From contig MERE01000149.1 of the NCBI GenBank assembly GCA_001771975.1, forward strand, positions 1 through 5,188: DNA of 5,188 bases, written 5' to 3'. Below the pieces are notes generated by a model. That model was not told the DNA's origin. It searched no databases and worked only from the letters and a program-made list of their open reading frames with translations. The first letter of the stretch is position 1. Each line of letters opens with the position of its first letter. A program made the position numbers and the translations under genes. Positions 1 to 5,188 of this stretch are shown piece after piece. This DNA is from Betaproteobacteria bacterium RIFCSPLOWO2_02_FULL_68_150. GTDB taxonomy: Bacteria > Pseudomonadota > Gammaproteobacteria > Burkholderiales > SG8-39.

Positions 1-127
1 CGCGATCGACCAGCATCATGCCCTGCGCCATGCTGGAAAAGAGATCGAACATCGAGCGCGCCGCCAGCTCGACGATGCTCTCGGCGTCCTGCGGCAGCGC
101 CTGATCCAGGTCGGCGCGGGGGGTCAC
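1..127 (-). CDS. N-terminal fragment of a probable PAS-domain transcriptional regulator (continues off the left edge)
   Basis: An open frame on the minus strand begins at a GTG (127-125) and stays open for 42 codons to the window edge. The residues start MTPRADLDQALPQD and end FSSMAQGMMLVDR. The last part (F-x-x-M-x-x-G-x-x-L-V-D-R) resembles the opening of a PAS sensor domain as found at the N-terminus of sigma-54-dependent regulators and PAS-containing kinases. This is recognition from memory on a short fragment, so the product class is tentative. The frame has an in-frame TGA inside the palindromic element just upstream, so translation cannot start further out. GTG 127 is the only full-length start; ATG codons at residues 26 and 33 are alternatives. 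No Shine-Dalgarno sequence precedes the GTG, because the bases there belong to the palindrome. The gene lies downstream of, and in the same direction as, the DegS-like protease gene. Confidence 0.5.
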   Translation of the reverse strand, partial: MTPRADLDQALPQDAESIVELAARSMFDLFSSMAQGMMLVDR

Positions 128-129
128 GG

Positions 130-213
130 ATAATCGGGGTCAGAGTAAGATTTCGCGGGCATCCGGCGAACTTTCACCTCGGTTCGCCGAAATCTTACTC
201 TGACCCCGATTAT
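130..213. repeat. 84-bp palindromic REP/MITE-like element with perfect 26-bp inverted arms
   Basis: Bases 130-155 and 188-213 are exact reverse complements (26 of 26). Inside them 166-171 (GCGAAC) pairs with 182-187 (GTTCGC). The whole element can therefore fold as a 32-bp stem with a 10-base one-sided bulge (156-165, CGGGCATCCG) and a 10-base loop (172-181). The arm contains GGGGTCAGAGTAAGATTT, a motif I recall as recurrent in betaproteobacterial genomes, often beside IS200-like Y1 (RAYT) transposase genes; that link is memory, not a search. No transposase is encoded here. No flanking direct duplication is evident, as expected for the IS200/IS605 mechanism. There is no T-run after either arm, so it is not a standard intrinsic terminator, although the hairpin could block 3' exonucleases on the protease mRNA. 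Its right border overlaps the last base of the protease stop codon. Confidence 0.85.
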
Positions 214-1388
214 TACTCGGGAGCCAGTCGCGCCTGCGGCTTGGGGCGCCGCCCGACATTCACCGCGAGCTCCAGGTCCTGTCCCTGGCGACGCAGCTTG
301 AGCCTGGCGTTGGTGCCGGGGGTCAATCCCGCCATGACATTGAGCACGCCCTGCGGGTCGGCGACCGCCTTGCCCTCGATGGCGAGCAGCACGTCGCCGG
401 GCTTCACGCCCGCCTTGTCGGCCGGGCCGTTGCGCAGCACGCCACCGATGACCGCGCCCTCGGTACCGCCGAGCTTGAACGACTCGGCGAGCGCCGGGCT
501 GATTTCCTGCAGTTCGACCCCGATCCAGCCGCGCGTCACGCTGCCGGTGCGCACGATCTGCTCGAGCACCACCTTGGCAGTCGAAACGGGAATCGCGAAG
601 CCGATGCCCATCGAACCTCCCGAGCGCGAGTAGATCGCGGTATTGATGCCGACCAGGTTGCCGCGCGAATCGACCAGGGCGCCGCCGGAGTTTCCCGGAT
701 TGATTGCGGCGTCGGTCTGGATGAAGTTCTCGAAGGTGTTGATGCCGAGGCCGGAACGGCCGAGCGCCGAGACGATTCCGGAGGTCACGGTCTGCCCGAC
801 GCCAAACGGGTTGCCGATCGCAAGCACGACGTCACCGACGCGCAGTGCCTCGGACGAACCGAATGTCACCGCCGGCAGGCCATCCGCGCTCACGCGCAAC
901 ACGGCGAGATCGGTATCGGGGTCGGTGCCGACGATTTTCGCCTGCAGCTTCTTGCCATCGGCGAGCGCCACTTCGATTTCGTCGGCGCCCTCGACCACGT
1001 GATGGTTGGTGAGGACGTACCCGGCAGCGCTTGCCACCACGCCGGAACCGAGGCTGTTGGCGCGTTGCGCGTCCTCACCGAAGCGATCGCCGAAGAAACG
1101 GCGAAACAGCGGATCGTTGAGCAGCGGGTGGCGCGGCGTGCGCAATTCCTTCGAGGTGAAGATGTTCACCACGGCGGGCATCGCCTTGCGCACCGCGTCA
1201 TGGTAGGAATCCGAGCGCGCGGCGGTGGCCACCGGTGCCACCTGCTGCACCACCGCGACGCCGGGCGGCGCCGCCGGCGTGCCGCCGCCTTTGGCGGGCA
1301 GCCATTCCGGCCTGAAGGTGGAGACGACGAACAGCGCGGCGACGCACACCGTCACCGCTTGCGAAAACACCAGCCACAATCGCTGCAT
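213..1388 (-). CDS. degS: DegS-like membrane-anchored HtrA serine protease, one PDZ domain
   Basis: This 391-residue protein is a trypsin-fold periplasmic protease of the HtrA/Do family (S1C). The N-terminus has an uncleaved-looking membrane segment (about residues 5-24, LWLVFSQAVTVCVAALFVV). A Pro/Ala/Gly/Val-rich linker (about 31-58) follows. The protease domain (about 62-275) carries the full triad: His130 in TNHHVV, Asp160 in DTDLAVL, and Ser234 in NPGNSGGAL. A single PDZ domain spans about 286-380, with WIGV (288-291) as the likely carboxylate-binding loop. Anchor, protease and one PDZ is the DegS/AlgW layout, as opposed to the soluble two-PDZ DegP/DegQ. In E. coli, DegS senses misfolded outer-membrane porins and cuts the anti-sigma factor RseA; that substrate is inferred here. 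The start is supported by the RLWLVF-type N-terminus familiar in betaproteobacterial homologues; no strong Shine-Dalgarno precedes it. It is divergent from petA across 163 bp. A degQ-type name is possible in other annotations. Confidence 0.93.
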   Translation of the reverse strand: MQRLWLVFSQAVTVCVAALFVVSTFRPEWLPAKGGGTPAAPPGVAVVQQVAPVATAARSDSYHDAVRKAMPAVVNIFTSKELRTPRHPLLNDPLFRRFFGDRFGEDAQRANSLGSGVVASAAGYVLTNHHVVEGADEIEVALADGKKLQAKIVGTDPDTDLAVLRVSADGLPAVTFGSSEALRVGDVVLAIGNPFGVGQTVTSGIVSALGRSGLGINTFENFIQTDAAINPGNSGGALVDSRGNLVGINTAIYSRSGGSMGIGFAIPVSTAKVVLEQIVRTGSVTRGWIGVELQEISPALAESFKLGGTEGAVIGGVLRNGPADKAGVKPGDVLLAIEGKAVADPQGVLNVMAGLTPGTNARLKLRRQGQDLELAVNVGRRPKPQARLAPE

Positions 1389-1478
1389 CAGGGCGCCGAA
1401 TCTACCACAGGCCGTTCGACAGAAGGTTGCCGGAACCAGGAAATCTGCTGTGCGATCAAAAGCTTAGCCATCAAAACG

Positions 1479-1507
1479 TGGACACCGCGCAAGCCAGTCG
1501 GTAAAAT
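1479..1507 (+). promoter_or_regulatory. Predicted sigma70-type promoter of petABC
   Basis: TGGACA (1479-1484) and TAAAAT (1502-1507) each match five of six bases of the -35 and -10 consensus and are separated by an optimal 17-bp spacer. Transcription would begin near 1513-1516, giving a leader of about 36-40 bases before petA. A small inverted repeat, CCGC-TTTT-GCGG (1511-1522), sits at the expected start site. The site lies in the 163-bp divergent region between the protease gene and petA (1389-1551). No equally good promoter was found there for the protease; the best minus-strand candidate is a weak TAGATT -10 close to its start codon, without a convincing -35. Confidence 0.6.
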
Positions 1508-1551
1508 GCGCCGCTTTTGCGGTCAATCATCCCGTTCTTGCGGACTTTTCC

Positions 1552-2142
1552 ATGAGCGATAGCGAGAAAATCGACAACACGCGGCGCAATCTGATCGTCG
1601 CGACCTCGGTGGTCGGCGGCGCCGCGAGCGCCGGCGCTGCCATCCCCTTCGTCGCCAGTTGGTGGCCTTCCGAGCGTGTCAAGGCGGCCGGCGCGCCGGT
1701 CGAAGTAGACATCGCGAGGCTCGAGCCGGGCGAGATGAAAGTCATCGAATGGCGCGGCAAGCCGGTCTGGGTCGTGCGGCGCACCAAGGAAATGCTCGAC
1801 TCGCTCAAGGCGGTGGCGCGGCTCACCGATCCAGGCTCGAAGGACTCGGAGCAGCCGGAGTACGCGAAAAACGACCATCGCGCGCGCAAGGCCGAGTTCA
1901 TGGTGATGGAAGGCGTGTGCACGCATCTGGGCTGTTCGCCACAACTGAAGGGCGCCGAGGCCAAGGCCGAAATGGGCGGCGACTGGAGCGGCGGCTTCTA
2001 CTGCGCCTGCCATGGCTCGAAGTTCGATTACGCCGGCCGCGTGTTCAAGGGCGCGCCCGCGCCGCTCAATCTGCCGGTGCCGCCCCACGCCTACCTGTCC
2101 GAGACGACCATCCTCATCGGCGAAGACAAGAAGGGAGCGTAA
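1552..2142 (+). CDS. petA: Ubiquinol-cytochrome c reductase Rieske iron-sulfur subunit
   Basis: This 196-residue protein is the Rieske subunit of the cytochrome bc1 complex. Its 2Fe-2S head takes an electron from ubiquinol at the Qo site and passes it to cytochrome c1 on the periplasmic side. The N-terminus has a twin-arginine element (T10-R11-R12-N-L-I) followed by a hydrophobic segment (about 14-38), which serves as Tat signal and permanent membrane anchor in this family. Cluster box I is C123-T-H125-L-G-C128 and box II is C151-A-C153-H154-G-S. By family rule the ligands are C123, H125, C151 and H154, and C128-C153 form the disulfide. The length is normal for the bacterial family (just under 200). 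The start fits the usual MSD...RR N-terminus; the ribosome-binding site is weak (GCGGA at 1540-1544). It is the first gene of the petABC operon and ends 3 bases before petB. Confidence 0.98.
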   Translation: MSDSEKIDNTRRNLIVATSVVGGAASAGAAIPFVASWWPSERVKAAGAPVEVDIARLEPGEMKVIEWRGKPVWVVRRTKEMLDSLKAVARLTDPGSKDSEQPEYAKNDHRARKAEFMVMEGVCTHLGCSPQLKGAEAKAEMGGDWSGGFYCACHGSKFDYAGRVFKGAPAPLNLPVPPHAYLSETTILIGEDKKGA

Positions 2143-2145
2143 GCG

Positions 2146-3432
2146 ATGAGCGGCCGGCTGATGGCGTTGTGGGACTGGATCGATGCGCGCATGCCTTCGC
2201 TGGCGCAGGAATACCGCAAGCACCTGGCGGAGTACTACGCGCCGAAGAATTTCAATTTCTGGTACTACTTCGGCTCGCTCGCGATGCTGGTGCTGGCGAT
2301 CCAGATCGTCACCGGCATCTTTCTCACGATGCACTACAAGCCGGACGCCAACCTCGCCTTCGGCTCGGTCGAATACATCATGCGCGATGTGCCGGGCGGC
2401 TGGATCATCCGCTACATCCACTCGACGGGCGCCTCGGCATTCTTCCTCGTCGTGTATCTGCACATGTTCCGCGGCCTCATCTACGGCTCGTACCGGCAGC
2501 CGCGCGAGCTGATCTGGATCTTCGGCATGCTGATCTACCTGTGCCTGATGGGCGAGGCGTTCATGGGCTATCTGCTGCCCTGGGGCCAGATGTCGTATTG
2601 GGGCGCGCAGGTCATCGTGAACCTGTTCGGCACGATACCGTTCATCGGCCCCGATCTCGCGCTGTGGATCCGCGGCGACTACGTGGTGTCGGACGCGACC
2701 CTGAACCGGTTCTTCGCCATGCACGTGATCGCGCTCCCGCTGGCGCTGCTCGGCCTGGTGGTGGTACATCTGCTGGCGCTGCACGACGTCGGCTCGAACA
2801 ATCCGGATGGCATCGAGATCAAGAAGAACAAGGACCCGAAGACGGGCCATCCGGTCGACGGCATTCCCTTCCATCCGTACTACACGGTCAAGGACATCGT
2901 CGGCGCGGTGGTGTTCCTCGCGGTCTTCTGCAGCGTGCTGTTCTTCGCGCCCGAGTTGGGTGGCTACTTCCTCGAATACAACAACTTCATCCCGGCCGAT
3001 CCGCTCAAGACGCCGACGCACATCGCACCGCTGTGGTATTTCACGCCGTTCTACACCATCCTGCGCGCGGTGCCGCCGCTGTTCAATTCGCAGTTCCCGG
3101 GCGTGCTGGCGATGGGGCTGTCGACGATGATCCTGTTCTTCCTGCCCTGGCTCGACCGCGGCACGGTGAAATCCATCCGCTACCGGGGCACGCTGTACAA
3201 GTCCTGGCTGGCGGCGTTCGTCATCGTGTTTCTGCTGCTCGGCTATCTCGGCACCGAGCCGACCACGGTGTGGGGCCAGTTCGGCTTCGATGCCTTCTTC
3301 CTCGACACCAGGGAAATTGCCACCTGGGCTGGGCGCGTGTGCACGGTGATCTACTTCCTGTTCTTCTTCCTCATGCCCTGGTACACGGCGCGCGACGCCG
3401 CGCGGCCGGTTCCCGAGCGGGTGACGCCGTGA
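2146..3432 (+). CDS. petB: Cytochrome b subunit of the cytochrome bc1 complex
   Basis: This 428-residue integral membrane protein holds the two b haems and the Qo and Qi quinone sites of complex III. It is a full-length cytochrome b, not split into b6 and subunit IV. Haem ligands on helix B are H92 (RYIHSTGAS) and H106 (YLHMFRG); on helix D they are H193 (AMHVIALP) and H208 (VVHLLALH). The helix-D pair is 15 residues apart, one more than in mitochondrial and Rhodobacter cytochrome b. Further landmarks are GYLLPWGQMSYWGA (141-154) and the ef-loop motif P295-L-W-Y298, where the classical Glu of PEWY is Leu. The C-terminal half (about 250-412) carries the remaining helices. Translation is supported by GGGAG (2133-2137), 8 bases before the ATG and inside the end of petA, which suggests coupling. 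Confidence 0.98.
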   Translation: MSGRLMALWDWIDARMPSLAQEYRKHLAEYYAPKNFNFWYYFGSLAMLVLAIQIVTGIFLTMHYKPDANLAFGSVEYIMRDVPGGWIIRYIHSTGASAFFLVVYLHMFRGLIYGSYRQPRELIWIFGMLIYLCLMGEAFMGYLLPWGQMSYWGAQVIVNLFGTIPFIGPDLALWIRGDYVVSDATLNRFFAMHVIALPLALLGLVVVHLLALHDVGSNNPDGIEIKKNKDPKTGHPVDGIPFHPYYTVKDIVGAVVFLAVFCSVLFFAPELGGYFLEYNNFIPADPLKTPTHIAPLWYFTPFYTILRAVPPLFNSQFPGVLAMGLSTMILFFLPWLDRGTVKSIRYRGTLYKSWLAAFVIVFLLLGYLGTEPTTVWGQFGFDAFFLDTREIATWAGRVCTVIYFLFFFLMPWYTARDAARPVPERVTP

Positions 3433-3443
3433 GGCGCCGGGCC

Positions 3444-4193
3444 ATGAAAATCCTGTTTCTCGCGCTGCTTTTCGTGCCCGCGCTCGCGACCGTGGGTGTG
3501 CTGCCCGCCGTGGCATCCGAGGCCGGCTACCGGCTGGACCGCTCGCCGCACGACCCGAACGACCTGGTGAGCCTGCAATCGGGCGCGCGCGTCTTCGTCA
3601 ACTACTGCCTCAACTGCCACGGCGCGCAGTTCATGCGCTTCAACCGTCTGGTCGAAATCGGACTGAGCGAGTCGCAGATTCGCGACAACCTGATGTTTCC
3701 GGTGGAAAAGGTGGGCGAGACAATGAAAGTCGCGCTCGGCACGAAGGACGGCAAGGAATGGTTCGGCGTGCCGCCGCCCGACCTTTCGGTGATCGCGCGC
3801 TCGCGCGGCGCCGACTGGCTGTACACCTACCTGCGCACCTTCTACCGCGACCCGAAGACGGTGAGCGGCTGGAACAACGCCGTGTTCGCGAACGCGGCGA
3901 TGCCGCATGCGCTCTGGACACTGCAGGGCGAGCGCGCGCTCGAAGTGCTCCAGGTCAAGAGCCCGGCGGGCCATGTCGCAGCGGAATACCGCTGGAGCCA
4001 GGTGTCCCCGGGGGCATTGAACGCCGTGCAATACGACGCGGCGGTACGCGACCTGGTGAACTTCCTGGTTTACGTCGGCGAGCCCGCCGGGCAATCGCGC
4101 AAGCGCATCGGCGTCGTGGTGCTGTTCGTGCTGGGCGTCCTGTTCGTGTTCGCCTATGCGCTCAAGAAAGCTTACTGGAAAGACATTCACTGA
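3444..4193 (+). CDS. petC: Cytochrome c1 subunit of the cytochrome bc1 complex
   Basis: This 249-residue c-type cytochrome accepts electrons from the Rieske protein and reduces a periplasmic cytochrome c. A Sec signal peptide covers about residues 1-25 (hydrophobic MKILFLALLFVPALA, with AVAS before a likely cut). The haem site is C55-L-N-C58-H59. M153, in the AAMPHALW segment, is the probable sixth ligand by family position. A single C-terminal membrane anchor spans about 222-239 and ends in a basic tail (KKAYWKD). Length is usual for bacterial cytochrome c1. The chosen ATG has GAGG (3431-3434) 9 bases upstream, overlapping the petB stop. An in-frame GTG at 3429-3431 overlaps the petB stop in a GTGA arrangement; it would add MRRRA, giving a more basic signal-peptide n-region, and cannot be excluded. 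It is the last gene before a strong terminator. Confidence 0.97.
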   Translation: MKILFLALLFVPALATVGVLPAVASEAGYRLDRSPHDPNDLVSLQSGARVFVNYCLNCHGAQFMRFNRLVEIGLSESQIRDNLMFPVEKVGETMKVALGTKDGKEWFGVPPPDLSVIARSRGADWLYTYLRTFYRDPKTVSGWNNAVFANAAMPHALWTLQGERALEVLQVKSPAGHVAAEYRWSQVSPGALNAVQYDAAVRDLVNFLVYVGEPAGQSRKRIGVVVLFVLGVLFVFAYALKKAYWKDIH

Positions 4194-4219
4194 CCCTCAC
4201 GGGCAATCCACCATCGCGG

Positions 4220-4250
4220 CCGGACGGCGCAACCGTCCGGTCTTTTTCTC
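4220..4250 (+). terminator. Intrinsic terminator after petABC
   Basis: CCGGACGG (4220-4227) and CCGTCCGG (4233-4240) form a perfect 8-bp GC-rich stem with a five-base loop (CGCAA). It is followed at once by the T-rich tract TCTTTTTCTC (4241-4250). It begins 26 bases after the petC stop codon and its T-tract ends 13 bases before the sspA start codon. This is the classical Rho-independent form and should end most petABC transcripts. Confidence 0.88.
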
Positions 4251-4263
4251 CGGGTAATGCGCC

Positions 4264-4863
4264 ATGATGCAACTGTATTCGGGGACCACCTGTCCCTTCA
4301 GCCACCGCTGCCGCTTCGTGCTGTACGAAAAGGGCATGGACTTCCAGGTCATCGACGTCGACCTGTACAACAAGCCGGAGGACATCGCGGTGATGAACCC
4401 GTACAACCGGCTGCCGGTGCTGGTCGAGCGCGACCTGATCCTGTACGAGTCGAACATCATCAACGAGTACATCGACGAGCGCTTTCCCCACCCGCAGCTG
4501 ATGCCCGCCGACCCGGTGATGCGCGCACGCGCACGCTTGATGCTGTTCAACCTCGAAGTCGAGCTGTTCTCGCAGATCGAGGCGCTCGAATCGGGCAAGG
4601 AAAAGCAGGTCGAGCGCGCGCGCCAGCAGATCACCGACCGCCTGATCGAGTTCGCGCCGGTGTTCACCAAGTCCAAGCACATGCTGGGCGACGACTTCAC
4701 CATGCTCGACGTGGCGATCGCGCCGCTATTGTGGCGGCTCGATCACTACGGCATCAAGCTCGGCAAGCTCGCGGCACCGCTCATGAAATACGCCGAGCGC
4801 ATCTTTTCCCGCCCGGCGTTCATCGAGGCGCTGACGCCGTCGGAAAAGGTGATGCGCAAGTAG
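4264..4863 (+). CDS. sspA: Stringent starvation protein A (SspA), GST-fold RNA polymerase-associated protein
   Basis: This 199-residue protein has the glutathione S-transferase fold. An N-terminal thioredoxin-like domain (about residues 1-78) contains LYSGTTCPFSHRCRFVL, the cis-Pro region RLPVLVERD (49-57) and YESNIINEYIDE (61-72). An alpha-helical C-terminal domain follows (about 86-195). The P75-H76-P77 turn matches the surface-exposed PHP of E. coli SspA that is needed for its activator role. In E. coli SspA binds RNA polymerase holoenzyme, helps phage P1 late transcription and supports stationary-phase and acid survival, with no GST activity; the same role is inferred here. Two ATG codons stand in tandem (4264 and 4267). 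Neither has a clear Shine-Dalgarno sequence, and either could be used. The gene sits just behind the petABC terminator and 3 bases before sspB. Confidence 0.95.
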   Translation: MMQLYSGTTCPFSHRCRFVLYEKGMDFQVIDVDLYNKPEDIAVMNPYNRLPVLVERDLILYESNIINEYIDERFPHPQLMPADPVMRARARLMLFNLEVELFSQIEALESGKEKQVERARQQITDRLIEFAPVFTKSKHMLGDDFTMLDVAIAPLLWRLDHYGIKLGKLAAPLMKYAERIFSRPAFIEALTPSEKVMRK

Positions 4864-4866
4864 CGC

Positions 4867-5188
4867 ATGGCCGAAATCCCGACCAAGCCGTACATCCTGC
4901 GCGCGCTCTACGAGTGGTGCGTGGACAACGGCTACACGCCGCACCTCGCGGTCAAGGTCGACGAGCGCTCGCTGGTACCGACCGAATACGTCAAGGGCGG
5001 CGAGATCACGCTCAACATTTCGCCGACTGCGGTGCACAAGCTGCAGATGAGCAACGACCTGGTCGAGTTCTCGGCGCGCTTTTCCGGCGCGGCGCGCCAG
5101 ATTTCGGTGCCGGTGGCCTGCGTGTACGCGCTGTATGCGCGTGAAACAGGGCACGGCATGACGTTCGATCTCGAGCCGGCGCAGCCGG
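4867..5188 (+). CDS. sspB: ClpXP protease specificity-enhancing factor SspB (3' end beyond the window)
   Basis: The frame opens at ATG 4867 and remains open for 107 codons to the right edge. It begins MAEIPTKPYILRALYEWCVD and continues with the SspB core: NGYTPHLAVKVDE (21-33), ITLNISPTAVHKLQMSND (47-64), FSARFSGAARQISVPV (68-83) and YALYARETGHGM (87-98). This covers essentially the whole folded substrate-binding domain; the flexible tail with the ClpX-binding motif lies outside. In E. coli, SspB is a dimeric adaptor that tethers ssrA-tagged proteins and the RseA cytoplasmic fragment to ClpXP. It starts 3 bases after sspA's stop, so the two are very probably co-transcribed and translationally coupled. 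A purine-rich AAAAGGTG lies within the end of sspA but is rather far upstream for a ribosome-binding site. Confidence 0.96.
   Translation, partial: MAEIPTKPYILRALYEWCVDNGYTPHLAVKVDERSLVPTEYVKGGEITLNISPTAVHKLQMSNDLVEFSARFSGAARQISVPVACVYALYARETGHGMTFDLEPAQP

Noticed and set aside
130..213. Palindrome as the intrinsic terminator of the protease gene
   Set aside because: The minus-strand sequence after the hairpin is CCGTGACCCC with no T-run, so it lacks the standard terminator form. An effect on mRNA stability remains possible.
1224..1242. Local inverted repeats (GGTGGCCACC and GGTGGC/GCCACC) in the protease linker region
   Set aside because: They lie within codons for the Ala/Val/Pro-rich linker and are short GC-rich coincidences with no positional link to a regulatory site.
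999..1562. Plus-strand open frame across the 5' half of the protease gene and the divergent promoter region
   Set aside because: It is antisense to well-conserved protease codons, has biased composition and no known motif, and ends just inside petA.
1471..3516. Very long minus-strand open frame (681 codons) opposite petA and petB
   Set aside because: It is antisense to two certain genes, is made of Arg/His/Glu/Gln-rich low-information sequence typical of the complement of GC-rich codons, and has no recognisable domain. Stop-free antisense frames are expected at this GC content.
3351..4190. Minus-strand frame opposite petC (279 codons)
   Set aside because: It is His/Arg/Glu-rich shadow sequence complementary to a certain cytochrome c1 gene, with no supporting start region.
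1659..4193. 844-codon plus-strand frame that would fuse a long Arg-rich extension to cytochrome c1
   Set aside because: The petC frame merely lacks stops while crossing petA and petB. Only the part from 3444 (or 3429) encodes a signal peptide and a cytochrome c1; the rest is an out-of-frame shadow.
1..5188. CRISPR array, tRNA, rRNA, or phage or defence genes
   Set aside because: No regularly spaced repeats, no tRNA-like cloverleaf and no such proteins were seen; apart from the palindrome the window is packed with core genes.

Overview
The window looks like chromosomal DNA from a high-GC betaproteobacterium (Burkholderiales, Rhodocyclales or a close relative). The basis is the gene order petA-petB-petC-sspA-sspB, the cytochrome b type (full length, PLWY in place of PEWY, long helix-D haem spacing), the SspA/SspB sequences and the strong GC bias at third codon positions. 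All assignments come from reading the translated sequences; no database search was run.

Left part, minus strand: positions 1-127 hold the first 42 codons of a gene that runs off the left edge, probably a PAS-domain regulator. Next comes a compact palindromic element (130-213) with perfect 26-bp inverted arms, of the REP/MITE type I associate with IS200-like (RAYT) transposases. Its right end touches the stop codon of a complete DegS-like, membrane-anchored HtrA serine protease with one PDZ domain (213-1388).

Centre, plus strand: a 163-bp divergent intergenic region carries a good sigma70-type promoter (1479-1507) that would drive petABC. These genes encode the three catalytic subunits of the cytochrome bc1 complex (respiratory complex III): Rieske Fe-S protein (1552-2142), cytochrome b (2146-3432) and cytochrome c1 (3444-4193). 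The genes are packed with gaps of 3 and 11 bp. A clear intrinsic terminator (4220-4250) follows petC.

Right part, plus strand: sspA (4264-4863), encoding the stringent starvation protein A with a GST fold, and sspB (from 4867, cut by the right edge), encoding the ClpXP specificity adaptor, form a tight pair.

Functionally, the window joins the energy-conserving bc1 complex to envelope and cytoplasmic protein quality control. In E. coli, DegS makes the first cut in the anti-sigma factor RseA and SspB helps ClpXP remove its last fragment, so the two ends of that cascade flank petABC here. Most of the window is ordinary core genome. The least ordinary items are the palindromic element with the odd gene start beside it, the Qo-site substitution in cytochrome b, and the terminator lying 13-14 bases before sspA. 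I found no previously undescribed multi-gene system.
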